From assembly GCA_015680685.1 (NCBI GenBank), contig MNCI01010871.1, forward strand, positions 850,518-914,517: a DNA stretch of 64,000 bases, given 5' to 3'. Below, piece after piece: positions 59,600 through 64,000 of the stretch. Position numbers and translations under genes: made by a program. The number at the start of each line of letters is the position of its first letter. Within the stretch, counting starts at the first letter, position 1. Under the pieces are notes generated by a model. The model was not told the origin of the DNA and did no database searches. It worked only from the letters and a program-made list of their open reading frames with translations. This DNA comes from Gnetum montanum. Its lineage: Eukaryota > Streptophyta > Gnetopsida > Gnetales > Gnetaceae.

Positions 59600-60650
59600 A
59601 GAAGATGTTACACGGGGTGTAACTTGTCTGTCAACCTTGCTATAAACCCTCGAATGAATTGCACTCTACCTTGCAAACTACGTAACTTCTTAAGGTTTGT
59701 GGGAGGCGCTAGGTTGACGATGGCCTTGACTTTGTCAGGGTCCACCCATATTCCAACCTCTAATACTACAAATCCTAACATGTGTCCAGTCTTTACCCGA
59801 AGATGCACTTCTTAGGATTGAGGCATAAGTCATGCATCTGGCAGCATTTGAGGACTACCCCTAGATCGTGTGGGTGATCAGCTGCCTCCTTGGACTTGAC
59901 TGCTATATCATCCACGTAGTCATTTAATGTTTCTACAATGTAATCACTAAAAATGTAAGTCATGGCTTGCTGGTAAGTTGCTCCGGCATTCTTGAGCCTG
60001 AAGGGCATCATGGTATAGTAGAAGGTTCCCCATGGGGTCATGAAGCTTATGGACAGCTTGTGCTCTAGTTTAATGCAGATTTGGTTCTATCTGAAGAAAC
60101 CATCCATGAAGGATAGTAGAACATGGCCAGTTGTGGTGTCGATGAGTTGATCAATGCTTGGAAGTGGAAAATCATCCTTGATTGTTACCTTGTTCAAGCC
60201 CCAGAAGTCTATACAAATCCGTATTCCTCCCATTTTCTTCAAAACCACAATGACATTAGACACCCACTCTGAATAGTCAACCGCACGGATGAAACCTGCT
60301 TGGTATAGCTTGGTAATTTCATCCCTCATGGCTAGTGTGATTTCTGGCTTAACTTTGTGAGCCTTTTGCTTGATTGCCTCTATGTGTGGGTCTAGGATAA
60401 TGTTGTGCTGAATCAGCCATGGGTCCAGACCCGACATGTCACTGTATGACCATGCAAAGACATCAATGTTTTCTTGCAGAATCTTAGCTATTCTCTTGTG
60501 TGTTTGTGTGTCTAGGAGGGAGTTGAGTCTTAACATTTTCACCTCCCCCTTTGACGTAGTCATGGGCGTCTTGGCAAGAGGGTCCTCGGTTACATCCCTA
60601 GCAGCTAAGTCTAGGGCTTGGACCAGATGCTTGGGCTAGTCTGAGGATGC
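59600..60650 (-). pseudogene. Reverse transcriptase of element C
   Basis: 60563-60087 (DPWLIQHNIILDPHIEAIKQ, MGGIRICIDFWGLNKVTIKD, LLSFMDGFF), 60041-59793 (FRLKNAGATYQQAM, LNDYVDDIAVKSKE) and 59808-59608 (GFVVLEVGIWVDPDKVKAIV). YVDD kept; two frameshifts split it. Confidence 0.88.
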
Positions 60651-60899
60651 TTCTAAGGTTGTTATGGTGCTAATTGTCATCGACCCCCAGTCAATCATGT
60701 TGGAGTTCAACTGTCTCATGAGCTTGCCCTGTGACCCTGCTAATGTTAAAGGTGTGGAAAGGTCACGATGGATTCTTATCTCTTGCTCAACCTATCATGA
60801 TAAGATGAAAGCCTGGTTAAGTGGCGTCTGTCGATAGAGATTGTATGTAACAAAAATTTGTAAAGCAGCAGTGAGATGCAACTTGTGAAGTGTGATGAT

Positions 60900-61370
60900 G
60901 TAAAGATTGCAAGTTTTCCAGTTTAAGGTCATGGCAGGACACCAAGGCACAAGAGTGTAAAACTACTAAAGGTGTAAAACTTACACCTGCTGATGTAAAG
61001 TGTGAATTTGTGTAACTATTGATATGCAAATGCCAAACTGCTAGTTTAGTGTCGTTTTGGACTACCAAATTACAACATGCAAAATAATAGTATGCGAAAT
61101 GGAAAATTGTGAATACGAGAAGTGCCAAACCATTAATGTGAGAACATGAACTATAGACATGAAAACATAAAACTGCTAGAAATTGTGACACTACCCATGT
61201 GGAAGAATATGTAAAAACTGCTGATGTAAGCATGTGATGTTGTTAGTTTAATGTCATTGCAAACTACTTGGGGTGCAACTATGCTAAGGTTGCTTAGTTT
61301 GAGGTCTTTTCGGACTGATCGTATTGTGATTGCTAGGATTACTAGTTTAAGGTCTTTTCAGACCCTTAAT
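60900..61370 (-). repeat. Array on the promoter side of cassette C
   Basis: Cores such as CTAGTTTAAGGTCTTTTCAG and CTAGTTTAGTGTCGTTTTGG near 60915, 61040, 61245, 61285 and 61345, spaced irregularly. Confidence 0.7.
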
Positions 61371-61545
61371 GAAAAACAAATATATTTTTTTGTTTTTGGG
61401 AAGGCGAGTCGCTAGCTTGAAGTATGTCAAGGCTTTAATGCCAATAGTGCTACAATGTCGTGGCGAGCATGCTACGTTGCATGGTGCGCTCCTCATTAAT
61501 CGGAGAGAGAGAGAGAGGTAAGTTTTCCCCACCTTGTCATTGCAG

Positions 61546-61556
61546 CTATAAATAGG
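61546..61556 (+). promoter_or_regulatory. TATA box of antisense cassette C
   Basis: CTATAAATAGG, 161 bases before the exon 1 ATG and preceded by a GAGAGAGAGAG run, as in B (26385). Confidence 0.65.
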
Positions 61557-61716
61557 GGTTAAACCTTGGAAATTTTTCCATTTTCACCATAAGAGCGCAA
61601 AGCCCACATTGGAGCACAAGGCGATTTCGAAGCATGAGGCAATTGTGTTGATCGATTAGTAAGGCGAGTTTTTTTTATAGTGAAAGGTGTAAATCCATAA
61701 ATCCGCAAGCAGAAGA

Positions 61717-63576
61717 ATGGCTCCCAAGACTCATCTAGCACTTGCAAGGGTTGAGGAGGTGAAGAAGACCCTGGGGCATGTGCCACAAGCATGCGTTGCA
61801 ATGCAGAAGAGCACACCGTTGACCTAGTAGGTTACTATGTCTCCTTTGCTTCTTCATTTTTGCACTTTCTATTGTTCTCTGCTCTTGTTTTACATCTATT
61901 CTTAGCTTCCTTTGTTTTCTATGGTCACATCATTTTAGCCTTTGCATCACCACTATCGCCATTTCGATCGTAGAAGATGCATAAATATTACATCATGGTT
62001 GCATGCAAGGCCACTGAAACCGCCACCGCCATGGTTGTCATAACCATGGGGGCTAGGGCAGTTTAAGTTACTTGACCTTAGCATGTCGTAACATAAAACC
62101 CATGGGAGGGCTAGGCCATGTATGATGTGGCAATGTGACACATGTTTTATTAGAGCATGTTATCAATTGTTTCGTTGCTACGCTAGGTTTATTCGCATGT
62201 TCTTGCTACGCTAGGCTTTCGCGCCCTTGCTACACTATGTACGGGCAGAGGGTTATGCTACGCTATGTACATGGATTGCCAGACTTTGCTATGTTGCACA
62301 TGTATTTCTTTTAAGTATGATGCTAACATTTCTTGATTGCAAGGCTGGGCTAAGGTCTAGGCTGATTGTTCTAAACATTAAAGGGATCTTGTGCCATGAG
62401 AGCAGACCTGTGGTAAATGCCCCTCCTCCCCAGATACATATGGGAGAGTAAGGGGTTTGTTTTAGAAGAGGGGCATGGGGCTTCTTACAATTTCTTCTCA
62501 ACCACTTCAGTGTGATCATTTGGTCCTCCCTAGAGGAGGTGGAGTCATCCAGCATAATAGAAGCCATGCTACAGGTCCGTGCCTACACTCTCACCTGACA
62601 TGACCTAGGTGCCGCATCGCGTGTTCGATGAGTCTCATAAGTGCTTCTTGCACTTGGCATGCTCTCTGTGGGAGTATAAGCACGTCAACGAGGACCTGTG
62701 GAAATAGGTCCAAAGGGCTGAGCAAAGAGAGGTCGAACTAGTCATTGATGTGGAGGATCTCAGGTTGAGAAATGAGTTCCTCATAAACCGTAACCCTGAT
62801 GTTGAGGACTGGTGCAAGGCTGTAGATGATTACGCCAGATTTTGGACTATTGTTCATCAAAACATTAAATCCACTTGTGATATAATCAAACAGCAAATGC
62901 AAATGGAGTTGCTAACCTAGAAGTTTCAAGACATGAAAGATATCAACACCAAGGTTTTCAAATGGGGGCGAACCCAGAGAAACCACAAAAATGTATACAA
63001 GCTAGAGAATGACACCCATCGAAAACTGTACAAAGATGCTACTATGAAGGCATTCTTGAATGAAGCATTTGTGAATGCCATTGGCTCTTCAGAGGCTTAC
63101 AATAAGTTCAAAGAGTAGGTGAAGGTCATGATATCCCCTAACTTGAAAGTGGACCTTCCTACAACAAAGACTGCAACTGCCTCTCTTTTCCCAGGACCTC
63201 TAATATGGACAACCACTGAAAGGGAGAGGGCTACTACTACGAATGTTGAACCTAGAAATAGGTGCTAGATGGACATCATGACAGAGGAGATCTGGCATCA
63301 CCTCAGGCTTGGTCTAGATTGGATACCCTTTGAGACTGACATGGGCACCTCTCAAGTTAGTCACTTTACTGTGTAGATGCTCATGCTATGTTATAGTTTA
63401 CATCTTTTACCCTAACTGACTACTTCACTCCTACGATGCAGACTCCAGATGAGGGTGCAAGGCCCGTAGAGGGAGGGAATGAAGAACCAGTAGAGAGCAA
63501 CACAGGGGAGGATGATGCATAAGCAGATGAAGTAGAGGCGAGTGGTGAGGATGATGCAAATAGAGACAACCCATGA
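61717..63576 (+). pseudogene. Antisense cassette gene of element C, internally deleted
   Basis: E1 61717-61826 (MAPKTHLALARVEEVKKTLG, donor GTAGGT). E2 62344 to about 62576 (SRLIVLNIKGILCHESRPV, FLQFLLNHFSVIIWSSLEE). There the text jumps into E7 at about 62590-62640, so E3 to E6 are gone. E7 to 63355 (LWEYKHVNEDLWK, LRLRNEFLINRNPD, NHKNVYKLENDTHRKLYKDA, LGLDWIPFETD, donor GTTAGTC). E8 63442-63576, 135 bp, ending NRDNP and TGA. Stops in E2 and E7. Confidence 0.7.
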
Positions 63577-63660
63577 CAGCATGGGATTTTCTTTTTGAAA
63601 TTTTTTAAATTTTGAAACTTTTGAAATTTTTGCAAACATTGCCAACAAGAAAAATTTTTG

Positions 63661-63666
63661 AATAAA
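63661..63666 (+). terminator. Poly(A) signal of cassette C
   Basis: AATAAA 85 bases after exon 8, aligned with the signal of B. Confidence 0.55.
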
Positions 63667-63734
63667 ATGAAAAACTTCAGAAAAGGAATCAATTTTGCAT
63701 TAACTTGTGTATCTTGTGAAATTTTTATGCTCTC

Positions 63735-64000
63735 ATATACTAGTTTTAGGTCATTTCGGGCCATTGCTAGTTTTAGGCCATCTCGGGCCATTGCATTAAA
63801 GTGAAAAGCAACAATACTAGTGTTAGGCCATTTCGAGCCATTGCCAAAAGAGGTAGCACGTAAATAAAGAAAAATGCAATGATGTTAGCTTTAGGCTATT
63901 TTGGGCTATAGTGTAGCATGCCAAAAGGACTACATAGCGTAGTATGCAACAATGCTAGTTTTATGTCATTTCGATCCATAGCGTAGTATGCCAAAAGGAC
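63735..64000 (+). repeat. Array on the 3' side of cassette C
   Basis: About six units of CTAGTTTTAGGTCATTTCG or close, with TAGCGTAGCATGCC between, up to the window end. Confidence 0.8.

Larger units (their letters stand above)
54209..64000 (-). mobile_element. Element C: Tat-like Ty3/gypsy retrotransposon, 3' half only
   Basis: 3' LTR at 54209-55920, then polypurine tract, 3' non-coding, array, integrase, RNase H pair, reverse transcriptase, array, antisense cassette (+ strand) and array to the window end. Gag, protease and the other LTR lie beyond. Same plan as A and B. TGAGG at 54204-54208 would be the left target duplication. Confidence 0.85.

Overview
The window is repeat-dense DNA of a land plant with a large nuclear genome. 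Evidence: plant Ty3/gypsy (Metaviridae) LTR retrotransposons nested in each other, a satellite array of about 180 bp units, and captured fragments whose best recognisable relatives are plant proteins. The species cannot be told; a gymnosperm or another large-genome plant would fit. I see no intact host gene, no rRNA or tRNA gene and no prokaryotic feature.

Layout. 1-3190 is AT-rich host DNA with a degenerate satellite. 3191-53507 is element A (+ strand). Inside its 3' non-coding part lies element B (- strand, 19558-50658), and inside the 5' LTR of B lies element D (+ strand, 36165-49438). Each insertion is bounded by a 5 bp target duplication: A by TTTAT, B by CCCTA/CCCTG, D by AAATG. Host DNA resumes at 53508. 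After a gag fragment at 54011-54208, element C (- strand) starts at 54209 and runs off the window.

A, B and C are one superfamily: TG...CA LTRs of 1.5-1.8 kb, a shared primer-binding-site type (seen in A and B), gag and a DDGAA-type protease, and a Tat-like pol with a YVDD reverse transcriptase, two RNase H domains and integrase. All are decayed. Their striking feature is a cassette of 2-5 kb between protease and reverse transcriptase, on the opposite strand to gag-pol. It looks like a complete cellular-style gene: TATA box, about eight exons with GT-AG introns at matching positions in A and B (partly in C), and a poly(A) signal. Exon 2 is a degenerate FCP1/NIF-type phosphatase domain, exon 4 an unknown globular domain, exon 5 an acidic repeat, exon 7 a coiled-coil-like region. 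The cassette is bracketed by short tandem repeats with a common core near CTAGTTTAAGGTC, and the same core recurs in a third cluster after integrase.

Element D is unrelated at this level. It has very long LTRs (3.5 kb) that carry pieces of host genes: an exosome RRP45-like RNase PH domain and the start of a MATH/TRAF domain. Its pol has an RNase H domain between protease and reverse transcriptase, plus a degenerate second one after it, and there is an extra open frame after integrase with its own TATA-like box. The last 5' LTR bases, the primer site and the start of gag are missing.

Exon borders, domain calls and LTR ends come from reading the sequence by eye and comparing copies within the window; no database search was run.
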